Source: Bacteroidota bacterium
Lineage (GTDB): Bacteria > Bacteroidota > Ignavibacteria > Kryptoniales > JAKASW01
Direction of reading: 5' to 3'
Assembly: GCA_023480735.1 (NCBI GenBank)
Contig: JAMCXB010000048.1
Location: 1 to 45,459 of the forward strand
DNA length: 45,459 nt
Positions within the stretch are counted from its first letter, which is position 1; each line of letters opens with the position of its first letter. Of this stretch, positions 34,053 through 42,073 are shown one piece after another. The notes under the pieces were generated by a model, which searched no databases, was not told the DNA's origin, and worked only from the letters and a program-made list of their open reading frames with translations. The position numbers were made by a program, and so were the translations under genes.

Positions 34053-34775
34053 TTGGCAAAAAAAGAGAAAAGAGCGGTCCTTTTCAGGGGGAGTTCTAAG
34101 GTTCTGTATGCTCTCCCGCAAGATGATATTCTGTTAGCTGAATTCCGTCCGGAGTTAGGAGTTGACGGGAAAAAGGTCTTCAAAATTAAGGACAGGCCGA
34201 GAATTGCCGCGGAGTTGCAGGCTTTCATATTCGCCTACTTAGAGACCTACCAAATTCCTACCCATTTTTTTAGCCAATCGGGCAGCGAACTCCTTGTAAA
34301 ACGCCTGAACATCATTCCCGTCAATGTAACGGTGAGAAATCTGGTCTCGCAATCATTCGCGCGACGGTTCAAGCATTTCAAACCGAAACAGCATCTCGAC
34401 TTTCCGATATTTGAATACTTTTTGAAGGACGAATCTGGCGGCTTCTATGTTAACGACACGCACTTGTATGCACTGCAGCTGCTGACCCCCGATGAGTTCA
34501 AGACCATTAACCGCCTTGCAAGCAAGATTGACGCCGTTATGAAAAGTTTCCTTGAGAGGCGCGGTTTTACACTTGTGGACTTAACGATAAAATTCGGAAA
34601 GTATAAAGGCGTGATAATGCTTGGGGATGAAATTTCTCCTGAAAATATAACTGCCATAGATAATGCCACAGGCGACGAGATCTCAATCTTGTCAGCCCGT
34701 GATTCTCGCGAAGCAACGAAGAGCTACCAGCTGATCTACGACCGTATCCTTCCCTCCGCGGGACGTAAGGCCTAG
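34053..34775 (+). CDS. purC: Phosphoribosylaminoimidazole-succinocarboxamide synthase
   Basis: PurC joins CAIR and aspartate to make SAICAR in purine synthesis. The 240 residues show the FRGSSKVLYAL nucleotide-binding start, FFSQSGSELLVKRLNIIPV, VTVRNLVSQSFARRF, and the ATP/metal-binding segment LVDLTIKFGKYKG and MLGDEISPEN. TTG 34053 is preferred: GCGGAGG (34042-34048) sits just upstream, and the upstream ATG 34032 falls before the expected transcription start of the promoter at 34000-34028 and has no ribosome-binding site. Purine genes purS and purQ follow after two phospholipid genes. Confidence 0.93.
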   Translation: MAKKEKRAVLFRGSSKVLYALPQDDILLAEFRPELGVDGKKVFKIKDRPRIAAELQAFIFAYLETYQIPTHFFSQSGSELLVKRLNIIPVNVTVRNLVSQSFARRFKHFKPKQHLDFPIFEYFLKDESGGFYVNDTHLYALQLLTPDEFKTINRLASKIDAVMKSFLERRGFTLVDLTIKFGKYKGVIMLGDEISPENITAIDNATGDEISILSARDSREATKSYQLIYDRILPSAGRKA

Positions 34776-34783
34776 TAAGAAGT

Positions 34784-35449
34784 ATGTTACCCAAGTTGGC
34801 TAACTATGGGTCAGACGTGTTAGCGGTCGTCTTGATCTCGTGTGTGCTCATGGTACTCCTCTCCCTCGTCATTCCCGTTCTACCCGTCAAATTGATCCTG
34901 GACTTGATTGCCCTCTTTGTCGGAACCTTCACCGTCTATTTCTTCCGTGATCCGGATCGGAAACCACAAATGTCGGGCGATGAAGTCGTGATTTCACCTG
35001 CAGATGGGAAGGTTATTTTTGTCGGAGAGGTCGATGAACATGAGTTTCTAAAGAGTCGTGCGAAGATGGTGAGTATATTCATGTCGTTGACGGATGTTCA
35101 TGTTAATAGAATACCTGTCAACGGAACGGTCAAGTTTCTCAAATACATAAGAGGGGAGTACCTTGTGGCATTTGAGGAAAAAGCGAGCGATCGAAACGAG
35201 AGAATGTTAATCGGAATCGAAAACAAGGGGCAAAGAGTGTTGTTTAAACAAATTGCGGGTTTCATTGCGCGCAGAATCGTATGTGAACTTTCCGAAGACC
35301 AGGGCGTCGCGGCAGGCGAAAGGTTTGGAATGATTAAGTTCGGTTCTCGCGTGGACGTGTTCCTTCCTTTGAATTGTAGTGTTAAGGTCACCCTGAACGA
35401 TAGGACGCGGGGAGGCAGCACGGTCCTGGGAGTGTTGCAGAATGAGTAG
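34784..35449 (+). CDS. psd: Phosphatidylserine decarboxylase (short, proenzyme)
   Basis: This 221-residue proenzyme converts phosphatidylserine to phosphatidylethanolamine. It has two N-terminal membrane segments (about 13-30 and 35-52), FFRDPDRKPQMSGDEVVISPADGKV, MSLTDVHVNRIPVNG, and the self-cleavage region RTRGGSTVLG. Cleavage before Ser212 would create the pyruvoyl cofactor, leaving a ten-residue alpha chain and a 211-residue beta chain. It is the short archaetidylserine-like class common in Bacteroidota and lacks the E. coli N-terminal extension. The stop overlaps pssA by 8 bp, coupling the enzyme to its substrate-making partner. Confidence 0.93.
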   Translation: MLPKLANYGSDVLAVVLISCVLMVLLSLVIPVLPVKLILDLIALFVGTFTVYFFRDPDRKPQMSGDEVVISPADGKVIFVGEVDEHEFLKSRAKMVSIFMSLTDVHVNRIPVNGTVKFLKYIRGEYLVAFEEKASDRNERMLIGIENKGQRVLFKQIAGFIARRIVCELSEDQGVAAGERFGMIKFGSRVDVFLPLNCSVKVTLNDRTRGGSTVLGVLQNE

Positions 35450-36227
35450 GAAAAGAAATCTTCATATTTCTCGGGCTGTAATACCCAGTTTCTTCACTAT
35501 CCTCAATATGTTTTCCGGATTCATGTCGATCCTGTCATCAGCCAACAAGGACTACGTGTCCGCGGCTTGGCTGATTGTCCTGGCGGCAATCTTTGACAGT
35601 CTCGACGGAATGATGGCGCGTCTTACAAAAAGCTCCAGCGAATTCGGCGTCGAACTTGATTCCCTTTCCGACCTTGTTTCCTTCGGCGTCGCACCATCGT
35701 TTATGGTATACCAGCTTGGGCTCCGGAGTCTGGGACCGATTGGGACACTATCAAGTGCGATGGTAATGGTGTTTGGCGGATTGCGCCTGGCGAGATTCAA
35801 CGTGCAGCTCGTAGGGTTTGATAAGTCTTTCTTCAAGGGGCTTCCAATACCTTCGAGCGCGATCACGATCAGCTCCTTTGTCCTGCTGTTTTATGACGCT
35901 TCGCTTGGAATGTTGAACCAGAACGCAGCCCCCTTCCTGCCTATATTGGCTGTTGCGTTGTCGCTCCTAATGGTCAGCACGGTAAGGTATGATACGATAC
36001 CTAAGTTCAGTAAAAGAAGCATTCGCGCTCACCCTCTGAAGTTTCTTGTGTTTTTGGTCGGTTTGGTCATCGCCATCGTCACTTTGGGAAAGGGCTTGTT
36101 TTGGTTGTTCCTGCTGTATATAGTTGGCGGGTTGATTCGTTGGGTTATTGAGCATATAAGGGCGATCCTTTCTCCACGGAAACACGAAGAGGAGGAGGAC
36201 GTTGAATTAAGCAGCTTCGATATTTAA
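35442..36227 (+). CDS. pssA: CDP-diacylglycerol-serine O-phosphatidyltransferase
   Basis: PssA makes phosphatidylserine from CDP-diacylglycerol and serine and supplies the adjacent Psd. The 261-residue protein has about seven membrane segments and the CDP-alcohol phosphotransferase motif: Asp and Asp-Gly in IFDSLDGMMAR, then SSSEFGVELDSLSDLVSFG, with all spaced Asp/Gly/Asp residues intact. The N-terminal VIPSFFTILNMFSGFMSI is characteristic of the bacterial type II enzyme. The start overlaps psd by 8 bp. The C-terminal acidic tail (HEEEEDVELSS) is not a catalytic element. Confidence 0.94.
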   Translation: MSRKRNLHISRAVIPSFFTILNMFSGFMSILSSANKDYVSAAWLIVLAAIFDSLDGMMARLTKSSSEFGVELDSLSDLVSFGVAPSFMVYQLGLRSLGPIGTLSSAMVMVFGGLRLARFNVQLVGFDKSFFKGLPIPSSAITISSFVLLFYDASLGMLNQNAAPFLPILAVALSLLMVSTVRYDTIPKFSKRSIRAHPLKFLVFLVGLVIAIVTLGKGLFWLFLLYIVGGLIRWVIEHIRAILSPRKHEEEEDVELSSFDI

Positions 36228-36274
36228 GTCTGAAGCACCATTCCATTGAGAAGCTCGTTTGTAGAGGAGGTAAT

Positions 36275-36589
36275 TTGTTAAAGGCGATAGTAAAGGTTAC
36301 TCTTAAAGAAAAAATCCTGGATCCGCAGGGGAAAGCAATAGAGCACAGTCTGCACAATCTCGGTTTCTTGAGCCTCGGAGGAGTAAGAACCGGAAAGAAT
36401 ATCGAGATATCGATAGATGAAAATGATCTCAGTACCGTGGAGGAACTTATTAAGTCGGCATGTGCAAAGCTCCTGGCAAATCAGGTTACGGAAGACTACG
36501 AATATCAGATTTTTGACGATGCGGGCTCGACGCTTTCCAGATTTACCAGCCGACACGGCGTCGGAAGTGTTTCAGGACACGCGGGGTAA
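36275..36589 (+). CDS. purS: FGAM synthase small subunit PurS
   Basis: PurS bridges PurQ and PurL in the formylglycinamidine ribonucleotide synthase complex. The first about 82 residues show the usual pattern [39 protein letters not shown] and [19 protein letters not shown] tail of about 20 residues ([20 protein letters not shown]) makes the protein longer than typical PurS. Translation begins at TTG 36275, supported by a strong AGGAGG (36265-36270). purQ follows by 2 bp. purL is not in the window. Confidence 0.92.
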   Translation: MLKAIVKVTLKEKILDPQGKAIEHSLHNLGFLSLGGVRTGKNIEISIDENDLSTVEELIKSACAKLLANQVTEDYEYQIFDDAGSTLSRFTSRHGVGSVSGHAG

Positions 36590-36591
36590 AG

Positions 36592-37287
36592 ATGGCACAC
36601 AAAGTCGGAGTTGTCGTTTTCCCTGGTTCCAATTGTGACAGGGATGCATTCAATGCCTTTGGAACGGTGCTGAATCAGAGAGTTGAATATCTCTGGCATA
36701 AAGACACCAGCCTTGATGGCGCGGATATAATAGTGCTTCCCGGAGGATTCTCGTACGGTGACTACTTGCGGTCCGGCGCGATTGCCAGGTTTTCTCCAAT
36801 CATGAATGAAGTAATTCGGTTTGCTGAGCAGGGCGGTTTGGTCATGGGGATTTGCAATGGATTCCAGATCCTCGTCGAGTCGGGCTTGTTGCCGGGCGCT
36901 TTATTGAGAAATTCATCCCTGAAATTCATGTGCAGACAAGTTTACCTGAGAACCGAGACTTCGGCTACGCCGTTCACTTCAGGTTTGCAGGTCGGTGACG
37001 TGCTGAAAGTGCCGATTGCCCACGGCGATGGAAACTACTATGCGGACGAATCGACGTTGAATAGGCTCCAGGACAATGACCAGATTGTGTTCCGGTATTC
37101 AACGAGCGACGGCGAAATCACGCCGGAGTCTAATCCGAATGGCTCAATCATGAACATTGCCGGTATTGTCAACGCGAAGAAGAACGTTCTAGGAATGATG
37201 CCGCATCCCGAGCGCGCAAGTGAGAAAATCCTGGGAAGTGCCAGCGGGCTGATGGTTTTGAAATCGGTCATCGAGAACTTAAATTGA
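36592..37287 (+). CDS. purQ: FGAM synthase glutaminase subunit PurQ
   Basis: PurQ is the class I glutamine amidotransferase subunit that provides ammonia for FGAM synthesis. The 231 residues contain [34 protein letters not shown], the nucleophile Cys88 in [10 protein letters not shown], and the His/Glu pair in MMPHPERAS (near residues 204 and 206), completing the triad. It follows purS by 2 bp, so the subunits are made together. The tat genes start 18 bp downstream. Confidence 0.95.
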   Translation: MAHKVGVVVFPGSNCDRDAFNAFGTVLNQRVEYLWHKDTSLDGADIIVLPGGFSYGDYLRSGAIARFSPIMNEVIRFAEQGGLVMGICNGFQILVESGLLPGALLRNSSLKFMCRQVYLRTETSATPFTSGLQVGDVLKVPIAHGDGNYYADESTLNRLQDNDQIVFRYSTSDGEITPESNPNGSIMNIAGIVNAKKNVLGMMPHPERASEKILGSASGLMVLKSVIENLN

Positions 37288-37305
37288 GAGAAAGTGGAGG
37301 TTGCA

Positions 37306-37497
37306 ATGTTTGATGGAATTGGACCTACCGAAATTCTACTTATCATAGTAGTCCTGGTCCTCCTTTTCGGAGGGAAGAAGATTCCTGAACTTGCGCAGGG
37401 AATAGGCAAGGGCATAAAAGAATTCAAGAAAGCCGTGAAAGATGTTCCGGACGACGCTGACCAAAAGACAGAAGAGAATAAGACTACCAAGCAGTGA
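37306..37497 (+). CDS. tatA: TatA/E-type twin-arginine translocase subunit, paralogue 1
   Basis: This 63-residue protein has one N-terminal membrane helix (about 8-21), the polar Glu9 at the helix start, the FGG hinge (21-23), [20 protein letters not shown] as the amphipathic helix, and an acidic tail. This is the TatA form that builds the pore of the twin-arginine pathway. ATG 37306 with TGGAGG 5 nt upstream is preferred over the earlier GTG 37294. It follows purQ by 18 bp, and tatA paralogue 2 starts 9 bp after its stop. Confidence 0.9.
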   Translation: MFDGIGPTEILLIIVVLVLLFGGKKIPELAQGIGKGIKEFKKAVKDVPDDADQKTEENKTTKQ

Positions 37498-37506
37498 TAT
37501 GGTAGA

Positions 37507-37779
37507 ATGCTAGACAACTTTGGTTTCGGCGAGATATTTCTAATCGTCATCGTTGTGATCGTGCTCTTCGGTCCGAAGCGCATACCGGATATTATGCAAT
37601 CTGTGGGCAAGGGGGTCAGGGAATTCAAGAGGGCGATGAGAGACGTACAGGACGAAGTAAATAAAGCCATCGAAGAAAAACCTGAACCCAAAATGACTCA
37701 GCAGAAACAATTCTCCAGTTCTGCCCCGGCTCAGGAAATACACCCGGACTCTAAGGAGAAAACGGCAGAAAAAGTGTGA
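37507..37779 (+). CDS. TatA/B-type subunit, paralogue 2
   Basis: This 90-residue single-helix protein begins LDNFGFGEIFLIVIVVIVLF. It has Glu9 at the membrane entry and an FGPKRIPD hinge, where the Gly-Pro pair resembles TatB more than TatA. The amphipathic helix (IMQSVGKGVREFKRAMRD) precedes a long polar tail. A TatB-like role is possible, but separating TatA from TatB by sequence alone is uncertain in this group. No tatC is in the window. Confidence 0.85.
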   Translation: MLDNFGFGEIFLIVIVVIVLFGPKRIPDIMQSVGKGVREFKRAMRDVQDEVNKAIEEKPEPKMTQQKQFSSSAPAQEIHPDSKEKTAEKV

Positions 37780-38285
37780 GGGCTGAATCCCTTCAAGTCT
37801 CGCGCAAGTAGTTACAGTCCCCAGATTAACTGCGATACAAGGCCGACGAGATGCTGCCGGGAGATCCACCGCAAAGCCGGCTATATCATTCCCCAACGCC
37901 CGATTAGACGACCCTTGACACTATCGGTCCGCCTTCCCGGAAGGTTTTCCCCTCCTGGTGGGTGTAGCCATTCATGAGTAGAACCGCATATTACCGCTCG
38001 AAAACAGTTCGCTGTTAGCGTGTAATAATTTGGCGGGGGCAGACCCGAAGGCCGATACTGGGTCGCCTCCCCGCCGAATGAGAAAGAATTCAAGCACCTG
38101 ACCGGAAGATTTCCGTTTTGTCATAAGCTGACCAGTGTCTGACAGTCTTTCATGGTTTTGAAGATAACTCCAGAAATTATAAATTTAATCCAGTGAGTCG
38201 TTTAAGACTATTTGAGTACCTCACTGTTTGAAAAAGTGTTTCTAGTGAACTAGTTACTTAGAGCAAATGCTCTGGAGCAGAAAAG
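37780..38285. other. 506-bp intergenic stretch with strong hairpins between tat genes
   Basis: No gene is recognised here. Two structured elements stand out. AACAG-TTCG-CTGTT with flanking CGCT/AGCG (37996-38020) has a classical UUCG tetraloop. A long G+C-rich stem pairs GGCGGGG...ACCC (38032-38046) with GGGT...CCCCGCC (38060-38075). Near the next gene are CTAGT-GA-ACTAG (38242-38253) and AGAGCA-AA-TGCTCT (38260-38273). None has a T-tract, so they are not simple terminators. AGACCCGAAGGCC in the loop resembles the repeats near 645-1022. Confidence 0.5.
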
Positions 38286-38555
38286 ATGTTTGATGATCTG
38301 AGTATAGGCAAGATTTTCTTGATTCTTCTTGTGATCCTGATTTTTTTCGGACCCAAGAGAATCCCCGACATTGCCCAGTCGCTTGGCAAAGGGATAAGAG
38401 AATTCAAGAAGGCCATGCGCGACATAACAGATGAAGTCCAAAAGTCCGCTGCGGAAGAACCTAAGGCCCAGTCTGTTCCGCCAAAAATGATCGAGTCCTC
38501 GACTCAGCAGAGTGCGAAGGTCGATCCCAAGTCAGAAACCGAATTAAAATCTTAA
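38286..38555 (+). CDS. TatA/B-type subunit, paralogue 3 with Lys at the membrane-entry position
   Basis: This 89-residue protein is similar to paralogue 2 (FGPKRIPDIAQSLGKGIREF, then KKAMRDITDEVQK) and has a single helix LILLVILIFF. Lys9 replaces the Glu or Gln that other Tat subunits have at this place, which is unusual. The tail is long and polar. It is separated from the other two tat genes by 506 bp and lies 6 bp before gatA, so it may be regulated separately from paralogues 1 and 2. Confidence 0.85.
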   Translation: MFDDLSIGKIFLILLVILIFFGPKRIPDIAQSLGKGIREFKKAMRDITDEVQKSAAEEPKAQSVPPKMIESSTQQSAKVDPKSETELKS

Positions 38556-38561
38556 GGCAGA

Positions 38562-39983
38562 TTGCCGAACACATATCAGAATTTTAGGAAGCGACTTCTC
38601 AACGGAGAAGTCACGTGCAAGGGTATTGTTGAATCCTACCTCAAGAGAGCCAAGTCGAAAGCGGATCTAAACGCGTTCCTGGAGCTTTTTGACGAGTCGG
38701 AAGAAGCTGCAGAGCAAATTGATGCCAAGGTGAAATCCGGAACGGCAGGCAAACTTGCCGGAATGGTCCTTGGGGTCAAAGATATAATTGGAATAAAGGA
38801 AAAACGGCTGACCTGCGGCTCAAAGGTACTGGAGAATTTTGTCTCCCCATACGACGCAACCGTTGTTGAGCGGCTGAAGCGTGAAGACGTCATCATAATA
38901 GGAAAGACAAACATGGACGAGTTCGCCATGGGCTCCTCGACCGAGTACAGCGCGTTCGGGCCGGTGTTGAACCCGGCGGACACTTCGCGTGTACCCGGGG
39001 GATCCAGCGGCGGCAGTGCTGCCGCAGTCGCGGCAGAATTGTGCCATGTTGCGCTCGGCACCGACACCGGCGGCTCTATAAGACAGCCAGCGTCGTTCTG
39101 CGGCGTGGTGGGGCTGAAGCCGACGTACGGACGGGTCTCAAGGTATGGACTCGTAGCCTTTGCTTCGTCTTTTGATGTAATCGGTCCGTTTGCCAATTCC
39201 GTCTATGATGCGGCTCTTGTTCTTGAAGTTATTTCGGGACGCGATGGGCGGGATTCCACTTCTGCCGCCAATGCCGTCCCGTCATTTACATCCCTCCTCG
39301 ACAGAGACATCAAGAGCCTCAGGGTCGGAATAGCACAGGAGACCTTGAACTCCGGGATCGCAGATGAAGTCAAGCAGGCAATAGAGAAGCAAATAGACAA
39401 TCTTCGTTCGGCCGGTGCCGTGATAGCCGAGGTAGCTATGCCCCATCTCGATTACACTATACCGGCGTATTACATACTGGCGACTGCCGAAGCCTCTTCG
39501 AACCTCGAAAGATATGATGGAGCGAGGTATGGTCACAGGGCGAATGATGTCCATGAACTCGATGAGATGTACGTCCGCTCCCGTACCGAAGGATTCGGAC
39601 CGGAAGTGAAGCGGAGGATTATGCTGGGCACCTTCGTCCTTTCAGCGGGGTACTACGACGCGTACTACCGGAAGGCGCAGAAGGTCCGCCGCCTCATCAA
39701 GGAAGACTTCGACAATGCCTTCAAGAAAGTGGACGTCATCTTGACGCCGACCGCTCCCACGACGGCATTCAGGTTTGGCGAAAAGATCTCGGATCCGCTT
39801 CAGATGTATCTTTCCGATGTATTTACCGTCTCAGCGAATCTTGCGGGGATACCGGGTATTTCAGTCCCGGCCGGCAAGGATTCGCAGTCGCTCCCGATCG
39901 GGGTCCAGTTGCTGGGAAGGCAGTTCGAAGAAGAGACGATTTTAACTGCAGCAAATTTTATAGAAAAAACGACAAAGAATTAA
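38562..39983 (+). CDS. gatA: Aspartyl/glutamyl-tRNA amidotransferase subunit A
   Basis: GatA is the amidase of the GatCAB complex, which turns misacylated Glu-tRNA(Gln) or Asp-tRNA(Asn) into the correct form. The 473 residues contain the Lys-Ser-Ser triad at Lys73 (GVKDIIG), Ser148 (PGGSSGGSAAAVAA) and Ser172 (GTDTGGSIRQPASFCG), whose spacing equals that of known GatA. Translation begins at TTG 38562, 6 bp after the tat paralogue stop; AAGG lies just upstream. gatB and gatC are not in the window. A homologous amidase of other specificity is unlikely, given the length and motif set. Confidence 0.93.
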   Translation: MPNTYQNFRKRLLNGEVTCKGIVESYLKRAKSKADLNAFLELFDESEEAAEQIDAKVKSGTAGKLAGMVLGVKDIIGIKEKRLTCGSKVLENFVSPYDATVVERLKREDVIIIGKTNMDEFAMGSSTEYSAFGPVLNPADTSRVPGGSSGGSAAAVAAELCHVALGTDTGGSIRQPASFCGVVGLKPTYGRVSRYGLVAFASSFDVIGPFANSVYDAALVLEVISGRDGRDSTSAANAVPSFTSLLDRDIKSLRVGIAQETLNSGIADEVKQAIEKQIDNLRSAGAVIAEVAMPHLDYTIPAYYILATAEASSNLERYDGARYGHRANDVHELDEMYVRSRTEGFGPEVKRRIMLGTFVLSAGYYDAYYRKAQKVRRLIKEDFDNAFKKVDVILTPTAPTTAFRFGEKISDPLQMYLSDVFTVSANLAGIPGISVPAGKDSQSLPIGVQLLGRQFEEETILTAANFIEKTTKN

Positions 39984-39995
39984 GAGAGAAAACTA

Positions 39996-40964
39996 ATGAG
40001 CATCCTTGTTGACAAATCTACGCGACTCGTAGTCCAGGGAATTACCGGTGGAGAGGGCTCTTTCCACACCGAACAAATGATCGCGTACGGAACAAAAGTC
40101 GTTGCCGGAGTAACTCCAGGGAAGGGCGGAACAAGCCATCTCGGTCTTCCCGTTTTCAACACCGTTGCGGAGGCAGTGGAAGAGGAAGGCGCCGACACGT
40201 CGGTCATTTTTGTCCCCGCAGCCTTTGCGCCTGATGCGATTGTCGAGGCCGCCGACGCCGGGGTCAAGCTGGTGGTTTGCATCACCGAGGGTATACCCGT
40301 CCGTGACATGGTGAAGGTCTACGATTATCTGAAAAAGAAGAGCGTTCGAATGGTCGGACCTAACTGTCCCGGTATAATTTCTCCCGGAAAAGCCAAAGTT
40401 GGAATAATGCCCGGGTTTATCCATCGAAAGGGTACAGTCGGACTCATCTCCAGAAGCGGAACTTTGACGTACGAAGCGGTGGCACAGGTTACTGCACAGG
40501 GTTACGGCCAGTCGACGTGCGTCGGCATCGGAGGCGATCCCATAATTGGGACGAAGTTTATCGATGCACTTCAGTTGTTCAAGGACGACGACCAGACGGA
40601 AGCCGTGGTTATGATCGGCGAGATCGGCGGTACGGCGGAAGAAGAGGCTGCCGCTTACATAAAGAAGTATTTCGGCAAACCGGTAGTCGGCTTTATCGCC
40701 GGCCGCACGGCCCCTCCGGGAAGAAGAATGGGACATGCCGGTGCGATTATTTCGGGCGGCCATGGGACTGCCGACGAGAAGATGGCGGCCATGAAGAAGG
40801 CAGGCATCATCGTCGTCCAGAGTCCGGCATTGATAGGTGAAGCAGTGTCAAAGGTTCTTGGCACAAAGGCAAAGAGGAAGACGAGCGTGGTTGTCTCCAA
40901 GAAACCTGCGAAGAAGCGAACAACCACAAAGGCTTCAGCGGCAAAATCAAAGAAGAAAAGATAA
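39996..40964 (+). CDS. sucD: Succinyl-CoA synthetase alpha subunit with Lys-rich tail
   Basis: SucD binds CoA and is phosphorylated during succinyl-CoA/succinate interconversion in the TCA cycle. Residues 1-290 follow the family: [25 protein letters not shown] (CoA site), [44 protein letters not shown], and catalytic His247 in [10 protein letters not shown]. The protein is 322 residues. The extra residues 291-322 contain 15 Lys/Arg among 32 ([18 protein letters not shown] at the end), unlike ordinary SucD, which stops near 290. The beta subunit sucC is absent here. AGAGAG precedes ATG 39996. Confidence 0.93.
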   Translation: MSILVDKSTRLVVQGITGGEGSFHTEQMIAYGTKVVAGVTPGKGGTSHLGLPVFNTVAEAVEEEGADTSVIFVPAAFAPDAIVEAADAGVKLVVCITEGIPVRDMVKVYDYLKKKSVRMVGPNCPGIISPGKAKVGIMPGFIHRKGTVGLISRSGTLTYEAVAQVTAQGYGQSTCVGIGGDPIIGTKFIDALQLFKDDDQTEAVVMIGEIGGTAEEEAAAYIKKYFGKPVVGFIAGRTAPPGRRMGHAGAIISGGHGTADEKMAAMKKAGIIVVQSPALIGEAVSKVLGTKAKRKTSVVVSKKPAKKRTTTKASAAKSKKKR

Positions 40965-41048
40965 AGCAATAAAATATAAGTATGACGCTTGAAGAGCCGG
41001 CTTTGGTCGGTCCGAGCGCGGAAATCTGAAAGGAAATCTGAATTATAT

Positions 41049-41513
41049 ATGAGTCGTACTCTCGCAATATTGAAACCGGACTGTGTTAGAAGAAATCTTG
41101 TCGGCGAAGTTGTGGCAAGAATACAGAAGGCTAATTTCAAGGTGGTGGGTCTGAAAATGGTGCATTTGAGTGAAGAGACGGCAGGAGAATTCTATGCCGT
41201 TCATAGAGAGCGCCCGTTCTATAATGACCTGGTGAAATTCATGACCTCCGGGGCATGTGTGCCGATGGTGCTCGAGAAGGAAAACGCCTTTGAGGAATTT
41301 AGAAAATTGATCGGCACCACGGATCCGAAGGAAGCGCAGCCCGGAACCATTCGCCGCGATTTTGCCGAAAGCAAGCAGGAGAATATCGTCCACGGCTCAG
41401 ATTCATCCGAAAACGCCGGAAGGGAAATCGGATTCTTCTTTTCTGAACGCGAACTCGTGGAGCTCTACCCCAATGAACTGTCCGGCGGAACGCCCGGAGA
41501 CGTTCGGAAGTAA
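41049..41513 (+). CDS. ndk: Nucleoside diphosphate kinase
   Basis: Ndk moves the terminal phosphate from ATP to other NDPs. The 154 residues show [50 protein letters not shown] and the phosphorylated His115 in [12 protein letters not shown]. The last about 12 residues ([11 protein letters not shown]) extend slightly beyond the usual length. ATG 41049 is chosen over the earlier in-frame 40989 because the family N-terminus begins exactly here. The NUDIX gene begins 2 bp after the stop. Confidence 0.95.
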   Translation: MSRTLAILKPDCVRRNLVGEVVARIQKANFKVVGLKMVHLSEETAGEFYAVHRERPFYNDLVKFMTSGACVPMVLEKENAFEEFRKLIGTTDPKEAQPGTIRRDFAESKQENIVHGSDSSENAGREIGFFFSERELVELYPNELSGGTPGDVRK

Positions 41514-41515
41514 AA

Positions 41516-42073
41516 TTGCCTCTCAAGAGACTACAAACCCTCAGCACGGGCTCGATCTACAAGAATCCCTACTGGGAATACAGGCTTGATAATTACACGC
41601 TGCCGAACGGGGCCCCCGGAGAATACCATTACGTTCACACACTGGGCGCGGCGATGGTGGTTGCCCTCGACCGGACGGGAAGTCTAGTCCTGGTCAAACA
41701 GATTAGATATCTCCTGATGAAAGAGAGTATCGAATTCCCGGGTGGAGGGGTCAAAGGAGAAGACTTCCTTCTTTCGGCGAAGAATGAGCTCGCTGAAGAG
41801 GCGGGGTTCTCGGCGGCGAACTGGACTTTGGTTGGCGAGTTTGATCCGTACAACGGGGTGACCGATGAGATTTGCAGGGTGTATTTTGCCACCGGTCTGG
41901 AGGAAGTAGTCAAAGAGAAGGATCCCTCGGAGGAATTCGAGGTACTCAAGCTGACCGCAGACGAGTTCCAGTCCCTCATAGACGAGGGCGGAATATGGGA
42001 TGGAATGACTCTCGCGGCATGGGGGCTTGTGAAGAAAACTGTGCTTCAAAATTTGAAGGAGGTTGTGAGGTGA
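41516..42073 (+). CDS. NUDIX hydrolase, ADP-ribose pyrophosphatase-like
   Basis: This 185-residue enzyme resembles the ADP-ribose pyrophosphatase branch: a substrate-binding N-terminus with IYKNPYWEYRLDNYTLPNG, strand VKQIRYLLMKESIEFPGG, and the Nudix box near GGVKGEDFLLSAKNELAEEAGF. The box has Asn where the usual Arg precedes ELxEE, a moderate deviation, but the catalytic Glu residues remain. The start is TTG 41516, directly after ndk; GGAAG just upstream is a weak ribosome-binding site. The stop overlaps the next gene in a GTGA. Substrate prediction is tentative. Confidence 0.85.
   Translation: MPLKRLQTLSTGSIYKNPYWEYRLDNYTLPNGAPGEYHYVHTLGAAMVVALDRTGSLVLVKQIRYLLMKESIEFPGGGVKGEDFLLSAKNELAEEAGFSAANWTLVGEFDPYNGVTDEICRVYFATGLEEVVKEKDPSEEFEVLKLTADEFQSLIDEGGIWDGMTLAAWGLVKKTVLQNLKEVVR

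Noticed and set aside
41872-42069. Extended N-terminus of the DUF1343 protein
   Set aside because: The extra residues are out-of-phase NUDIX sequence. GTG 42070 with a strong ribosome-binding site directly precedes the signal peptide.
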